A stretch of DNA of 64,000 nt from Eulemur rufifrons (GCF_041146395.1 NC_090989.1:119101501-119165500), one strand, 5' to 3'. Counted from the first letter of the stretch, positions 39,375-52,360 are shown. Numbers and translations: made by a program. Notes: generated from the letters alone by a model not told the origin.

Positions 39375-40914
39375 ATTCTTCACAGAGAAAAAGAACAAAG
39401 CTGGAGACATCACATTATCTGACTTCAAAATATATTACAAGGCTATAGTAACCAAAACAGCATGGTATTGGTATAAAATAGACACATAGACCAATGGAAC
39501 AGAATAAAGAACTCAGCAATAAAGCCATATATTGACAGCCACCTAATCTTCAACAAAGCTGACTAGAACTTACATTGGGGAAAGGATACCCTCCTCAATA
39601 AATGGTGCTTGAAAAATTGGATAGCCACAAGCAGATGAATGAAACTGGACCCCTATCTCTCACCATATACAGAAATCAGATCAAATTGGATTAAAGACTA
39701 AAACACAAGACCCAAAACTATAAAAAATACTAGAAGAAAGCCTAGATATAAAACTCTCCTGGACGTAGGTCTAGGGAAAGAATTTATGATCAAGACCTCA
39801 AAAGCATAGGCAACAAAAAGAAAAATAGACAGATGGGACTTAATTAAACTAAAAAGCTTCTGTATGGCAAAAGAAACAATCGACAGAATGAAGAGACAAT
39901 CTGTTGAATGGGAGAAAAGATTTGCAAACTAGTCATCCAACAGGAAACTAATATCCAAAATATACAATGAACTCAAATAACTCAATAAGAAAAAAACAAA
40001 TAATCTCATTAAAAAGTGGATAAAGGATATGAATAGACATTTCTCAAAAGACATACAAATGGCCAATAGGTTTATGAAAAACTGCTCGACATCACTAATC
40101 ACCAGAGAAATGTAAATTAAAACTACCAGAAGATATCATCTACCCCAGTCAAAATGGCTATTATTAAAAATACTAAACATAACATATGCTGGTGAGGGTG
40201 CAGACAAAAGGGAATTCTTACACGCTGTTAGTGTGAATGTAAACTAGTATGGCCACTATGAAAAACAGTATAGAGATGTCTGAAAAAACTACAAATAGAA
40301 CTACCATTTGATCCAGCAATCCCACTACTGGGTATCTACCCAAAGGAAAAGAAATCAGTATGCCAAAGAAATACCTGAACTTGCATGTTTATCACAGCAC
40401 TATTCACAATGGAATCAACCTAAATGCCCATCAACAGATGAATGGATAAAAAATATGTGGTATACATACACAAGGATTCCATTGTGTATATGAATATTGG
40501 GTCATAAAGAAGAATGAAATCACATCATTTGCTGCAATGTGGATAGAACTGGAGATCATTATCATACATGAAATAAGCCAGGCACAAAAAAAAAAAAAAT
40601 ATTTCATGTTCTCACTTACACATTGGAGCTAAAAAAATCTGATCATGTGGAAGTAGAGAGTGGAAAGATAGAGAACAGAGACTGGGAAGGGTGAGTGGGG
40701 GTAGAAGGGGGTGGACAAAGAGAAATGCGTTAAAGGGAACAAACATACAGTTGGATAGAAGGAATAAATTCAGTGTTTGATAGCAGTCAGGTGACTATAG
40801 TCAAACAAAAATGTATTGTACTCAGGAGATGGACACCCTAAATACCCTGACTTAATCACTACATACTATATACATGTAACAAAATTCCATATGTACCCCA
40901 TATTTTTTTAAAAA

Positions 40915-41281
40915 CTTCATATGTTGAAGTCCTAACTCCCAGTACATCAGAATGTGCCTTATTTAGAGATAGGATCTTTAAAGAAGTAATTAAGTTAAAG
41001 TGAGGCCATTAGGGTGGCCCTAATCCAATATGACTGGTCTCCTTATAAAATAGAAGAAATTAGGACACTGACACATACAGAAGGAATGCAATGTGAAGAC
41101 ACAGGGAGAAGCCATATACAAGGCAGGGAGAGAGGCATGGAGCAGATTCTTCAAGGAATCAGTCTGCCAACACCTTGATTTCAGACTTCTAGCCTCCAGA
41201 ACTGTGAGAATATTAATTTCTGTTGTTCAAGCAACCCAATATGTGGTACTATGTTACAGCAGCCCTAGCAAACTAATACAC
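40915..41281 (+). mobile_element. MLT1-type MaLR LTR, 5' truncated
   Basis: 'ttcatatgttgaagtccta', 'tgaggccattagggtggccc', 'ggtctccttataaaatagaa', 'agacttctagcctccagaac', 'tgtgagaatattaatttctg' and the end 'agccctagcaaactaatac' follow the MLT1 plus-strand order. The first 30-40 bases are missing where it abuts the L1 tail. Confidence 0.88.
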
Positions 41282-41334
41282 TATATAAACAATTGGTACT
41301 ACTCCACCAACCTCTAGTAGCTAAAAGCCAGAAA

Positions 41335-42505
41335 TCTGTGAGTCAGTCCTGAGACACCTTCTTGATCATCCCCACATCCAACCCATAACCAAGTCTGTGT
41401 CAACCCACAAAATACATCACAATCTGTCCACTTGTCTCTACCTCCATTGTCACCACTAGGCCCAAACCACCGTATCTATTGACCAAAACTATATAAGCTG
41501 TCTGATAATCAGGTATGGTTCTTACTAGTCTCTTCCAGCATATTGGGTAGAGACTTGTGAGTGGAAACTTGTCATTGCCTAACACTGCCTAAGGGGAGGT
41601 GTGGTTAGGGACATGTGGTGAAGAGGCAGGGGCTGCAAATCCTGATCAGTCCTTCCTGTGACAGCTTCTGGTTTGGCCTCTAACTTCTGACCTATTCTTC
41701 CCTACTTAGGACTATTCTGACCCTCAGTATCTTTGAACTTGACCTCACAATGTAGACTGCGGATGCAGGGCCTTCAAGGCCTGAGTATCCAGCTTGGTCC
41801 TTCCCTGCCCCTCTGCCCACCTGGCTGTTCCCTGCCAAACTGGTTTTTCTCATACCCTCAACACCTGAAGGCATCCAGCTCCCCTGCTCCCCTCCTCAGT
41901 TCTGCCTCTACCACAAGATCCCTCCCAGGACTCCTGGGCCCAAGCTTCCACCACTAGGGCTGCAGTACAGCTCCTCAGCCTACATAAGGCATATCCTTGC
42001 TTTGATGGTTCCCCAGCACCTACAGGAGAAAAGCCTTGGTACATGGTACATAACCACCTGGCCTCTCCAGGATTCTCTTTTATATCTGCCCCGCCCCCCG
42101 CCCCGAACACGCACAATTTACTTGTCTACCTAATGGGCACTTGGTTTCACATCTCTGTGTTTTGTTTATGCTGTTCCCTCTGTCTCAAATGGTTTTTCCC
42201 TACTTTTACTCCTGGCTACTCCAACTTATTCTTTGAGACTCAGATCAGATGGCCACCCCCCTCCATAATCCATTCCTCACCCTTCCACACCTACCAGCTC
42301 CAGACACCCTTTCTCCTGCTCCAGTATTTCTTCTCTCCCTACACTTTACCCCTTAAATATTATTTGTCGATTTTTCCATCTTCATCACTAAACTGTGAGC
42401 TGTTTGATGGCACAGACCACCTTTTATTGACCTCTGTACCCTCAGACCTAGCATAATTGCTCACACACAGCAGGTGTTAAATAAGTGTTTGTTGAGCCAA
42501 ACTGG
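41335..42505 (+). mobile_element. L2 LINE remnants (two collinear pieces)
   Basis: 41335-41510 has 'ccccacatccaacccataacc' type sequence and 'tgtctctacctccattgtca' of L2 ORF2. 41985-42505 continues with 'gatggttccccagcacctac', 'tatgctgttccctctgtctc' and the 3' end 'cagcaggtgttaaataagtg'. The piece between (41511-41984) is not recognisable. A 137-codon frame at 42043 lies within this L2 and is not a gene. Confidence 0.78.
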
Positions 42506-43598
42506 CCTGATTCCTAGACCCACTGGACCCTGGGTCCCAGGTACCAGCCCACAGCAGGGTGACATATTTCACCCTCTCCACAGCAGGGGTCTGGCTGCTG
42601 CATTTCTTGAACTGAGTCACGTGATAGAAGCTCTAAATGAAGTACACAGGTAGTGGAGCCTGAATGGTTTTTTAAAGTTTCTCAAGGAAAAGGAAATTGT
42701 GAAATGCCCCACTGGGGCCATGAAGCAATCTCTCCTAGTCTAGACTTGCGCCCAAAGCCAGCTGCTTGGGCCGGGAGATAACGGGGCCCCATACTGAGCT
42801 GCCACCAGCAGACTCAGAAAAGTAACAAATTTACAACATTCAGGAAGAAGATTCCTCATTTCCAATAGTATCATCTATACCCTGTGGCATAAAGCACCTC
42901 CTGCCTTATTAACGTCTTTTACATTTTTTAGTGCTGAATCCAAGGTGAAAGGGAGGAGGGGGAGAGGGTACGTCTGTACCAGAGTCCTTTAGGAACCAGG
43001 AAAATGCCGTGGCAGAGATGAATTGTAGACCCAGAAATAGCATTTTTTGGATGAAATGTATAATGTTCACTCTTTTTCAAAAAAAAAATGTTTAATACAG
43101 CCCAAATGACATCATATCAGGTCACACAGAGCACAGGAAGGAAGAAAAATGCTAAGAATGAGAAGAAATTAATACAGACAGAAGCTTCCTAAAATGGATT
43201 CCACACTGCACACACTGAAGACTAGAAAGGAAAATCTTCATCAAAAAAGGCGTTGCCCTTTACCACACTTAAATACCGGCTGGACTCATTTAGCCTTTTA
43301 AACTATCTGCTACACTTAAAATACTAACATCAAAACTTAATATAATAATAATATTTAACTAGTCTAGTCAGTCTCTCTCTCTCAGCTATACCTGTGAAGT
43401 AGGGAAATTCTTTATCATATTCACTAAGTTCAGTACAATTCACCTACACAGAACCCCTGCAAGTACCTCCACCAAAGCCTCCTTATTGCCCAGGACTTCT
43501 GGTTCTTATGTTCCCTGTCCCTGAAAACATAAACAGTCCTATGTGTCATTGAATTGTAGAATTCTAGAGATTAACATGTACCCATTAGTATTCTCATG
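42506..43598. other. No assignable feature
   Basis: About 1.1 kb of mixed composition, with a short A-run near 43078-43088. Nothing recognised. Confidence 0.4.
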
Positions 43599-43599
43599 A

Positions 43600-44080
43600 T
43601 TGCAACTAACTATAACCCACTCAATCTAGCTTAAGCAGAGGACGGTGGGGGGAGTTTATTTATTTTAAGGCCACTAAGCTGTCTTACATAACCCAAGAGG
43701 AAGGATGCAGCCTTTCTCAAAAAAGAACTGGAAAGTGGAACTGGAAAGTCATGATGATTTCAATTCCGTCTCTCATCTCTGATCCTCTCAGCATATCTGC
43801 TTCACTGTCCTGTCTCTGCAGACTGGCATTTCCTTATCCTCAGCCCACGGAATGGACTGTAAACCCCACAGTTCCTGAGTCATGATGTTGCAGCTACGCA
43901 AGGAAACTAAATAGCTGTATCTTAAGTTCAATTCCAAATCCTGAAGGAGAGACTCTGACTGTCCCAGCTTGCATACGGCATTATCTCTGTCCCAGTCAGC
44001 TGTGGCTAAGGGGATACAGTGCAAACAGAATTGCTCTGGGGGAGCAGTTCCCAGGGTAGGGTGTGTTTGTGTGCTGTCCA
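43600..44080 (-). repeat. Ancient interspersed repeat, unnamed
   Basis: 'tgcaactaactataacccac', 'tcaatctagcttaagcag', 'gagtttatttattttaagg' and 'tctctcatctctgatcctc' follow a widespread old mammalian repeat whose consensus has 'tgcaagtaacagaaaccca'. I cannot assign the family, and the strand is tentative. Confidence 0.45.
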
Positions 44081-44433
44081 AGGTCCTGAACCAACGCTAT
44101 ATGGTGCACTCTTGTGTCTCTCCTAACCCTAGCACAGTGTTGAATTCTGTACAGCCTCTCCCAGGAAATCTGAACCAAGTAAGGAAGGAGAAGGTTTTGG
44201 AAGAAAGGGATGCAAAAGATAAAGATAGATGACTACCTAGATAGGAAGAATGGGCATCAAGGAATTGTTTTCAAATCCTCAAGAAAGAAACCACAATTAT
44301 GGCTGAAATTGTAGATAGCTAAAGAAGGGAGATGCAACATTGTCATTAAAAAAATTTCACATAGAAATATACAGGGCACTAGAAGGACAGAGATGGAATG
44401 ACTGATGTGTTCTCATCCACTGAGTTATACCAA
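44081..44433. other. No assignable feature
   Basis: Nothing recognised. Confidence 0.4.
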
Positions 44434-44434
44434 A

Positions 44435-44700
44435 ATGCTTACACTTAAAATCTCTCTTAGCAATTTTCAAGAATACATTATTATTAACTAGTCACCATGT
44501 TGTACAATAGATCCCTTGAATTTATTCCTCCTAACTTAAATTTTGTATACTTGGCCAATATCTTCCCAACCCCCCCAAACCTCAGCCTCTGGTGAACACC
44601 ATTCTACTCTCTGTTTTAATGAGTTTAACTTTTTAAGATTCCACATAAGTGAGATCAAGCTGTATTTGTCTTTCTGTGTATAGCATTACTCTTAATGAGT
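44435..44700 (-). mobile_element. L1 (L1MA/B-like) 3'UTR fragment
   Basis: 'tacattattattaactagtc', 'accatgttgtacaatagatc', 'gtgaacaccattctactctc' and 'attccacataagtgagatc' are the reverse of an L1M 3'UTR. Confidence 0.85.
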
Positions 44701-45079
44701 CTTTCACATATCTATTTAATTTAATTTTATTATGTTGAACCATGTAAAATTACAATTTTCATAAGATTTAATTGTCAAATATCATCAGATTTCAAAATAA
44801 TACATACCCATACTTTTAAATAGAACTATAGACTTAAATGAAAACACCAGTCCTTGGGATCACCCCTCTGTATCCCTGAATCCCACTCCTCAAAGCCAAC
44901 AATTTTCAGGGTTTTTTTAACTGTTTCTTCTGATTGCTTATTTCTAAATAATACTAATATATTATTATTTCTTAAGTTGTCTGTTGTATACTTCATATGT
45001 CAACTTCCTCCTATGGAAGATATGGACCATCTCAATGCCATAAAACATATCAGGTAATCTACCAGTTCCAGGAGTTTCA
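44701..45079. other. No firmly assignable feature
   Basis: AT-rich sequence between two L1-type remnants, possibly part of either. Confidence 0.35.
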
Positions 45080-46320
45080 TTAGAGACATTCCTATGCAAA
45101 CTTCCATCCTTCTGCTCAAATCTCAACTGGTGCTCTCCACATCTACTAAGCAGCTGCAGTAACTTTTCTTCCCATCCTCCTGGGAATTCCCTTTGCCTGT
45201 ATTGCCTTTCCTTGCATTGACTTGACGTTATTCTCGTTCTTGCTTTGCAATCGCATTCTGTGGGGCACACACCCAGCAACTTTCTGAACATCATGCACAG
45301 GAGACACATTTGTAAGGACTTTTATGCCTACACATGTCATCCTACCCTCACACATGATTGATGGTTTGGCAGAATATGGAATCCTAGCATGAAATTTATT
45401 TTTCCTAGAATTCTGAAAGACTTATTGTCTTCCAGCATCCAGGGTTTCTATTGATAAGTTCCTTGCCGTTCTGATTCCTGATAAGTTGTATGTAACCTGC
45501 TTATTCTCCTTAGAAGTTTGTAGAGACCCTCCTCTATATTCCTGCTGCTCTGAAATTACATGAAGATGTGCTTGTTAGTCAAACTGTTAATTCATTATGC
45601 TGGGCCTTTAAATCCAGAAATGTCTGTCGTATAGTTCTGGACATTGCTCTTGGGTTATTTCTGTGATCATTTCCTCTCCTTGGCATTCTCTCTTTGGGAT
45701 CCCTGTTAGTCAAATGTAGACATCCTGAACTGATTCTCCAGTTTTCTTATCTTTTCTTTCCTATTTTCCATCACTGTGGCTTTTCATTCTACTTCTGAGA
45801 GATTACCTTTCACATTATCTTCTCCAGTGCTATCTCTCAACTCATTTATTAAATATATCATTTTTAAGTTCCCAGGAGCACTTTCATGTTATATCACTTC
45901 TTAACTCCCTAAAGATACCTCATCTAACACTACCTCATTTCTCTGAGGATATTTAATTATAGAGGTTATTTTGTTTTGTTTTAAGTTTTCTTCTCCCTTT
46001 CTCATTTGTGTTTCCTCTGAGATATTTTGTCTTATTTGCTTGTTTTGATCACTATCTTTCCCATAAGGGACTATTTTCAAATACCTGATGATCTTTCTGT
46101 TTGGGGTGGGGGAGTGTTGCTTTTGTTTGTTTGTTTGTTTGTTTTGTTTTGTTTTATCTAAAGGTGAAGTCCTAAAAGCTCTGTGTGCCTGGGAGGGGCT
46201 TGTTGGCTGGTAGGCTTTACAGCAAGGGATCATGCGGTGACCCAGCCCTTTGTGTGGGGGCTCCAAATATCCATGTCTGAAAGTACATTCTCTCTTATAT
46301 TCTTTGTCCTGGAGGGTTTA
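45080..46320 (-). mobile_element. HAL1/L1M ORF1-type LINE remnant
   Basis: The reverse strand carries an old L1 ORF1-like region. On the plus strand it reads 'tgattgatggtttggcagaa', 'tattgtcttccagcatccag', 'ccgttctgattcctgataag', 'aactgattctccagttttct' and 'tttcctattttccatcactg', the order I know from HAL1 ('half-L1') and related L1M elements. No reading frame is left. A (TTTG)n run lies at 46121-46155. Confidence 0.62.
46121..46155. repeat. (TTTG)n / (TTTTG)n simple repeat
   Basis: Interrupted TTTG and TTTTG units inside the HAL1-like remnant. Confidence 0.9.
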
Positions 46321-46883
46321 TAACTTTTTTAATTTCTTCTATCATTTAGATTTGAGTAAAGAGCGGAAGTAAGTGCATGGATTCAGTCTACCACCTTAAG
46401 CTGGAAGTTCTCTATTACATTTCTGAAAGATTATGTTTCTTTCTGGGAAGTTTTATGGCCCTCCAGTACTGTGTTTATACCTGCTGGTGAATCAGTCCTC
46501 AGAAGTCAAGAACGTCCCCTTATTTTTTCCTCCTTTGTCTCTGCAGCCATCTTACTGCATAGGACCTACGTGAGAGTTCTTACTGGTTTCTCTGATTCCT
46601 TGAATGCACAGCGCAGTCATCATACTTGGGAATGCACCCAGCACCTCCTCCTTCCTGTTTTGCCTGAAGCAGCAGGAACCACTTTGCCAGAACCTGCCTT
46701 TTACCTGTACATTAAACATGGTTCTCACAGCCTCACCTGGCAGAGCCAGTCTTCCAATGATGACTCTTGTCTCTGTTGTACTTAAAGACCAACAATTCCC
46801 GTGTGACTTTGAGGCCTATCATGTCTTATAAGGTCTTTCTTGTACCCACCCAGAATCTCGCACTGACCTCCTCTGTGATTTGA
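46321..46883. other. No assignable feature
   Basis: Two overlapping plus-strand frames (104 and 75 codons) without known domains. The first 200 bases could be the end of the LINE remnant. Confidence 0.4.
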
Positions 46884-46884
46884 G

Positions 46885-47010
46885 GGATAAAGCATTTGCT
46901 TTAAGACAATTCTGGGTTTTGCCCCAGCTTCGACACTAACTTGGTCAAATAACCTCTCTGAAGCTTAATTTCTTCAGGTGTGAAATGGGAATAACATTAG
47001 CATAACAAAA
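46885..47010 (+). mobile_element. MIR SINE fragment
   Basis: 'ttctgggttttgccccagc', 'aacttggtcaaataacctc' and 'ggtgtgaaatgggaataac' follow the MIR core. Confidence 0.72.
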
Positions 47011-48075
47011 TAATGTTTCATAGCATTAGTTGGTGTACTGCTGTGTAGCTGCTGTCCTGCCCAGGCTCTGCAACTAAAGGAGAGGATATCTATTGATGTA
47101 GTAATAGTTATCTTTGGGAACAAATGTGCTTCATTCTTTATCTTCGAAGGTCAAAGGACACTTTATAGGTCTGAGATAGGAAAAATTTGAAATGAAGATG
47201 CCAATAGAGAGAGGTTTGTCCTTGTACTCTACAGCAAATGGAAAAGTTACAAGCTGGTGGAGAAGGAAGAGGGTTTTGAGAGAAGGAAGGAGATGCTCTA
47301 TAGGAGCCCAACTACCTGCCTCTCATCCCTAGGCCAAGCCCAAGCTGGGCAGAGAGGATCTGAGAGTGAAGGGGACTGGTACCCTACCTATCCTAGAGCT
47401 GAGAGTCACCAGCAGCCATGCCAAGATGACAGTGAGAAGTTAAGAGCCTGGCTGTAGGAGTCCCAAGAGTTTTCGTGGGCCTGAATGGAGAGCAGAAATT
47501 CACTGAGAATGAACACCCATGAGCCAGCCTAGAGGCAGCCCATAGCACAAGGCAAGCAGACCTAAGAGCCAAGGCTGGTGAGGCCTGCCCAGCCAGATCA
47601 GAGGAAACTCTCTGCAAATGAACTCAGGGTGTCAGTAGCAATGCAAGGGCAGAAGTAGGGCCAAGTCAACAGAGGTATATACCTCTATTCCAAGAATAAG
47701 CACCATGCCCAGACTGAGATGGGAAAAGAGATAAATAAGAGCATCTGTGGCAGAAGCTGCATCAGTGAGACAACACAGGCCAGATACCCTCCAACCCAAG
47801 GCCAATGAGTTCTGAAGACACAAAAATGCATGAGTATGGGGCAAGGACAGGCACCGACCCAGACATAATTGTTTTGAACCTGAAGTGACCAAAAATTTAA
47901 TGTGTTGGGCTAAAAAGTCTTACAATATTACCAGATTGCATTTTCTTCTAGCAGCAGGTATAGGGATTTTCAAACTGAGTTCAATGTTTGAGAAATTTTT
48001 AAGGTTTTATTTCTTCTAATCTGAATCTTATGGGCTATTGTTCTATAAAAGTCATGGTCATTGTACTTGCTTCAT
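47011..48075. other. Unassigned stretch
   Basis: About 1 kb of moderate GC with no recognised repeat. Frames of 66-86 codons on both strands (47257-47892) show no domain. Confidence 0.4.
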
Positions 48076-48160
48076 AAAATTGTTATTGTGATTAAATAAG
48101 GCTCCTTCTATAAGATCCCTAACACTGGGCTTGGAGCAAATGTCAGTAACTCCATCTGCC
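48076..48160 (+). mobile_element. MIR SINE 3' fragment
   Basis: 'ttgttattgtgattaaata' and 'taacactgggcttggagca' match the MIR 3' portion weakly. Confidence 0.45.
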
Positions 48161-49388
48161 TTTGCCTATGCCTTGCAGAGTTAACACTTGTGGGCTAGAG
48201 AAAGAAAATGTGAAATAGGCCTAGGAGCAGTGCTTAACCCCCTGGTCACCTCAGGCTCGTGAAGCTTCCCAGACACCACCCCGCCCCATATCACTCCTCT
48301 ATAGAGTCAGGCAAGCTGGGGTTCTCTCTCTGGACCCTGTGAATTGATGCTGTCCCTTTGCTAAACAGACTGAGTTCTCACTTGGCCCAAAGCATCACCA
48401 TTTAGGATCACTAAACCATCCTCTCTTTTTCTTTTTCTCCTGTCAGTGGGAACCCACAGTCACTTGGCTATAATAATACCATTTACTCAGACATTGCAAG
48501 TCAATTCAGCTAGGTTTAAAAAGAGATGATGTGGAAAGGCCCAAACAAGGAGACAAAGACCTTTAGATAGACTACAGAAGGACAAATTCAAAACCTCTGT
48601 GGCCAGAATGAGACAGTCCTGTCGAGAAGTTCTTTCCACCATCAGTAGGGCCCTAATTTCATACCTATGTAACAGGCTGCTTCCCTCATTTTATGGGCCT
48701 TTAGCTGGGTCTGCAACTTGATGTATCAATTTCTTCCTCCTAGAAAAAGATGAGCTACTAGGCAACAGAAGATGAGATTTTCAGGAGAAAGTCAAAGGAA
48801 TTTTATAGCCTGTTTGTGTTGCCCATACCACACAATGACAGCAGGGCTGCCATAAATACTTATTAAAATTAATATTGTTTGAGTAAGTCAAAGGAGAAAA
48901 AGATGCTTCTGCAAGTCTATGCATAATATAACTCTCCCCTGCACAGAGCCTGGGACCAGGAACATGATGGGCTGTAATGCTGTTGTGATAGAAAGAACAT
49001 TGTACAGAGAATGAATAAGCTGTCCAAATGGCATTTTGGAATAACATTCCTAGGGCTGGGTAGGCCGAGGTTTAGGAATCCAAATGTTCATTCACTTCAC
49101 CTCTATAATTTACCAGAGGCATACACACACATAATATTACCACCTGGCATAGTGACTCTAATTTGGTAGACTCTCAGGTCAAATCGGGGCTTGTCCAAGA
49201 CACCGCAACAAGTCTGTAGTCAGCAACTGCTATTACGCATTTAAACTATATCAAAGGCATTAGCTTTCTCTGCCAACTTCAGAACTATAAAGAAGCCTTG
49301 TCAGAATTTAGTGTTATCTACAATCACTGTCAGAGGGGCCCCTTGTGCACTCGTGCCAATTTCAATCACCCATCAGAGAATTGACAAC
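48161..49388. other. Unassigned stretch
   Basis: About 1.2 kb with nothing recognised. An 88-codon minus-strand frame (48781-49047) has no known domain. Confidence 0.4.
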
Positions 49389-49389
49389 T

Positions 49390-49610
49390 ATAATAGTAAT
49401 ACATATGTATTTGGTACTTTATCATTTACAGAAGAGTTTTTACCAACTTTACTATAATTAATCCTCACTACATTATAAGAGTAGGTTTCATTATCCCTAT
49501 TTTATAGGGGAGGAAACCGAGGCTCATAGGAAATTAGTGACTTGCCCAAGATCACAAAGTTAGTAAGTGGTAGGGCCAGGATTTGCACCCAGGTATCTGA
49601 CATTGTGTCC
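49390..49610 (-). mobile_element. MIR SINE
   Basis: Reverse MIR almost end to end: 'taatcctcactacattataa', 'cattatccctattttatagg', 'ggaggaaaccgaggctcata', 'acttgcccaagatcacaaag' and 'gccaggatttgcacccagg'. Confidence 0.92.
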
Positions 49611-50043
49611 ACATCAATTCCAGCAGACCCCTGTGTGTTATAGCAGGACATAGTGATGTTATTTGCAGTCATTGCTTTTGCCCATGACCTTTCTCTACTT
49701 CTCAGGCAGCAGCTATGGCAGTCTGGGCCTACTTCATTGGAAAGGAAGGGCATAAAAAATAGAGAGCAAAACAGTGAGTCTCTAGCTTTTGAGTTTGGGA
49801 ATATCTGACAGAGAAAATAGCTTAAAATTTCAAAGTTCTGGCTTTTGAGTACAAAAAGCCAGAATTCTGCAAACAGTCCAATTGAGAAGATATGCCTGAG
49901 GAAGAGTCAGTCAGTTCCCGCACCCAAGACTCCTCAGGCTAGGAGGAGACAGAGAAGTGCAGGGAGAATCAGAGATTAATGCAGAAGTAGGGGGCCTGTA
50001 CCCTCAAGGGGTCATTCTAGATCCAGGAACTAGACTCTGCAGT
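49611..50043. other. No assignable feature
   Basis: Nothing recognised. Confidence 0.4.
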
Positions 50044-50044
50044 G

Positions 50045-50545
50045 GCTAGACAGACCCTAAGTTATCCCTTCATGATCTCCACTTCCTGGCATTCATGCCC
50101 TTGCATAATTCCCTCCCTTTGAGTGTGAGTGGACCCTTGCTTCTAACCAATAGAATATGGCAAAGGTGACAGATGTACATCATTATGTGCATGTGGCTAC
50201 ACCACATATGATTGGAGTGCCCATCTTGCAAAGAGATACTCTTCCTTGCTGACTGTAAAAAGCCAGTTGCCGTGTTGTGAGTTGTCTGTGGAGAGGACCC
50301 ACGTGTCAAGAAACTGAGTGGTCTCCAACCAACAGCCAACAAGAAACTGAGGCTCCCAGTCTAAAAGACTGCAAGGAACTGAATGCTGTTAATAACCTCG
50401 TGAGCTTGGAAGCAGATCTTTCCCTAGCTGAGCCTCAGATGCGAACTCAGCCCCTGGCCAACACCTTGACTGCAGCCTTGCAAAGGATGTAGCTAAGCAG
50501 TGGCCAGACTCCTGACTCACAGAAACTGTGAGATGTCACAGAAAC
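50045..50545 (+). mobile_element. MLT1-type MaLR LTR (older subfamily)
   Basis: 'tgatctccacttcctggca', 'ctaaccaatagaatatggca', 'tgcaaggaactgaatgctg', 'aactcagcccctggccaac' and the late 'actcacagaaactgtgagat' follow the order of older MLT1 LTRs. The last part of the LTR is missing. Confidence 0.75.
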
Positions 50546-50617
50546 CCAGGCATCTTGAGGATGTGGAGAACAGGTCAGTAAAGGCTTCCTGGAGGAAGGG
50601 ACACTTGAGTGGAGTTT

Positions 50618-50705
50618 CTTATTATTATTAGAGACAGGGTCTTGCTATGTTGCCCAAGCTGGAGTGCAATGACTATTCATAGGCACGATCATAGTGCACT
50701 ACTAG
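50618..50705 (-). mobile_element. Alu monomer or fragment
   Basis: 'gagacagggtcttgctatgt' and 'tgcccaagctggagtgcaat' are the right end of a free monomer or AluJ in reverse, cut off after about 85 bases. Confidence 0.8.
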
Positions 50706-51788
50706 CTGAGTGAAGTTTTAAAGGATAAATTAAAATGAGATTCTATGAATGTTAGATTCCAAACTTTTATGGTTCTATAAGTTTAACTTTTCAACGTTCT
50801 GAGATTCTTTTTTTCCTAAAGTCTGAAGATCAAAGACTCCTTGCTGGTACTGTTATCTATGGGGCCCCACTTGAGGGTTAGAGGACACAAACTAATATAG
50901 CTGAAATATATCTGAATCAGCCTCCTGTTCTTCCTGATTTCCTGCATCTCTGTCATCTCTGCCTTCAGGGATTCCTTCCTTTTTTAATTTACTCTTTTAT
51001 TTTTAATAAAATTTTCACATGCACACAGTTCCAAGGATCAAATCATTTTATAACAGTTGTATGAAAAATAGCAGTTGTACACACTACCCCATCCTACTCC
51101 CTTTTTTTACCACTTGTAGGAAACCACTTTCAACTTTTAGAAGATGTTTGGATCTTTTCGTCCCTGTCTTTAAGTAACATGCTAATATTGGTACTTCCTT
51201 TTGTGGCTGCACCACCCTCTGGCTTCCCATTACGGAAGATGCGACCTTTTTACCACTCTCGCCAACCCCACCACGTACACCTACTTTTATTCCCATTCTC
51301 CCCATAGAGTTGATTCAAAATTTTAGTTAAACTTAATACATTCTGTGTTTGCATTACTATGATCATGTAAATGCTATTCACAACTTAGTCATGAACTTTT
51401 TGAACTATGATTACATTTACTTTCTAATGAACCTTGTTTTCCCCAGAGTTTATGATTGTTTTGATCTTTCATTTGCTGAGTTTTCTATATTCTTATCATT
51501 AATTTAACCATAAACTCTTCCCCATATATGTAAATCTCTTCTCAATATGTTCAAGTTCTTTAGGCGTTTTATTATTTTTATCTTTTTGAATAATTCTCTC
51601 CTAGTCTTCTGATCCACTTTAGCAATCTGAACTGTTTGCAAGACTGTGATCCTAAGATTTCCCTTCACCAGCATCCTGGAGATTCCTTTATTTCCTGTTT
51701 TGAATTCTCTGTTTCCTGTATCCCAATTTGTAGTGCCATATCCCATTTCACCATTGTGTTTGTGCATGTACGCACACACTTACTCCCT
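50706..51788. other. AT-rich, possibly old LINE
   Basis: Long T-rich text with no solid family match. From about 50960 it may be part of the reverse HAL1/L1M-like element whose other pieces lie at 52209 and 53683. I cannot show this from motifs alone. Confidence 0.3.
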
Positions 51789-51789
51789 G

Positions 51790-52208
51790 GCTTCAGTGTG
51801 CTTTTGCTTCCAACAGCCAGCACCTGCAGAGGTGCACCTCTTCAGAGGACCACCTTGGGCAACTGCAGGTGCTTTGTCTGAAGCCAGAGACCCAAGTGCC
51901 TAGAAGTTTTCATCCCCCACCCCCCATCCTCCAGAGCAGCCCTCAACCATTAACTAATGTGAGAATATACAAGCCAGCTGCTTTGCTTCAGGTGGGGACA
52001 ACTCTGAAATAACTGTATACTACAGCATTCTCCTGCAGGACAGATTAAAGTCACCCTCCATGGAATGCTGCCTGGAATCACACCTCACCTGGCTTCCCCT
52101 CCTTCTCTTGTCTTTCTTCCTCCACTCCTTCACATCTCTTTAATAAATAAATCACTTGCACAAGAATTCACGTCTCAAAGTCTTCGAGGGAGCCCAACCT
52201 GAGAAACA
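51790..52208 (+). mobile_element. ERVL-type LTR remnant (LTR16-like)
   Basis: Polyadenylation region 'ctctttaataaataaatcac' at about 52135-52156, followed by 'acgtctcaaagtcttcgag' and the end 'gagcccaacctgagaaaca', the typical U5 end of a group of ERVL-related LTRs. No internal genes. Its start is uncertain. Confidence 0.5.
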
Positions 52209-52360
52209 TATATTCCTTTCGCTTGGTTTAATCTCTTGGTTTGTTGGAACACATCCTCCAGTAGCTTAATGAGAGGGTGCATGGCATATAAAATGTTTAG
52301 ACTTTCTCTCCTAGAAAATGTCTTATTCTACTGGCACACTTAATTGATAGTTTGGCTGGT
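52209..52360 (-). mobile_element. HAL1/L1M ORF1-type LINE piece
   Basis: 'cacatcctccagtagcttaa', 'gagagggtgcatggcatata' and 'cacacttaattgatagtttg' are the reverse of the same L1 ORF1-like region seen at 45080-46320. Interrupted here by an LTR. Confidence 0.55.

Larger units (their letters stand above)
35710..40630 (+). pseudogene. L1 ORF2p relic (endonuclease-reverse transcriptase)
   Basis: ORF2 in active L1s supplies the endonuclease and reverse transcriptase for target-primed insertion. The N-terminus reads M-I-E-A-K-P-H-I-S-I-I-T-L-N-V-N-A and stops at TGA 35812-35814. The RT region survives as separate open stretches: 37895-38278 (with K-E-N-P-G-P-N-G-F-T-A-K-F), 38337-38609 ([12 protein letters not shown]) and 38573-38836, where the catalytic loop reads S-L-S-A-D-D-K instead of the usual F-A-D-D, so the phenylalanine is lost while both aspartates remain. 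The C-terminal part is recognisable near 40300-40340 ('atccagcaatcccactactg'). A younger L1 and two Alus interrupt it. It is inactive. Confidence 0.9.

Noticed and set aside
42043..42456. 137-codon frame
   Set aside because: It lies inside an L2 remnant and does not correspond to the L2 reverse transcriptase frame. Chance opening.
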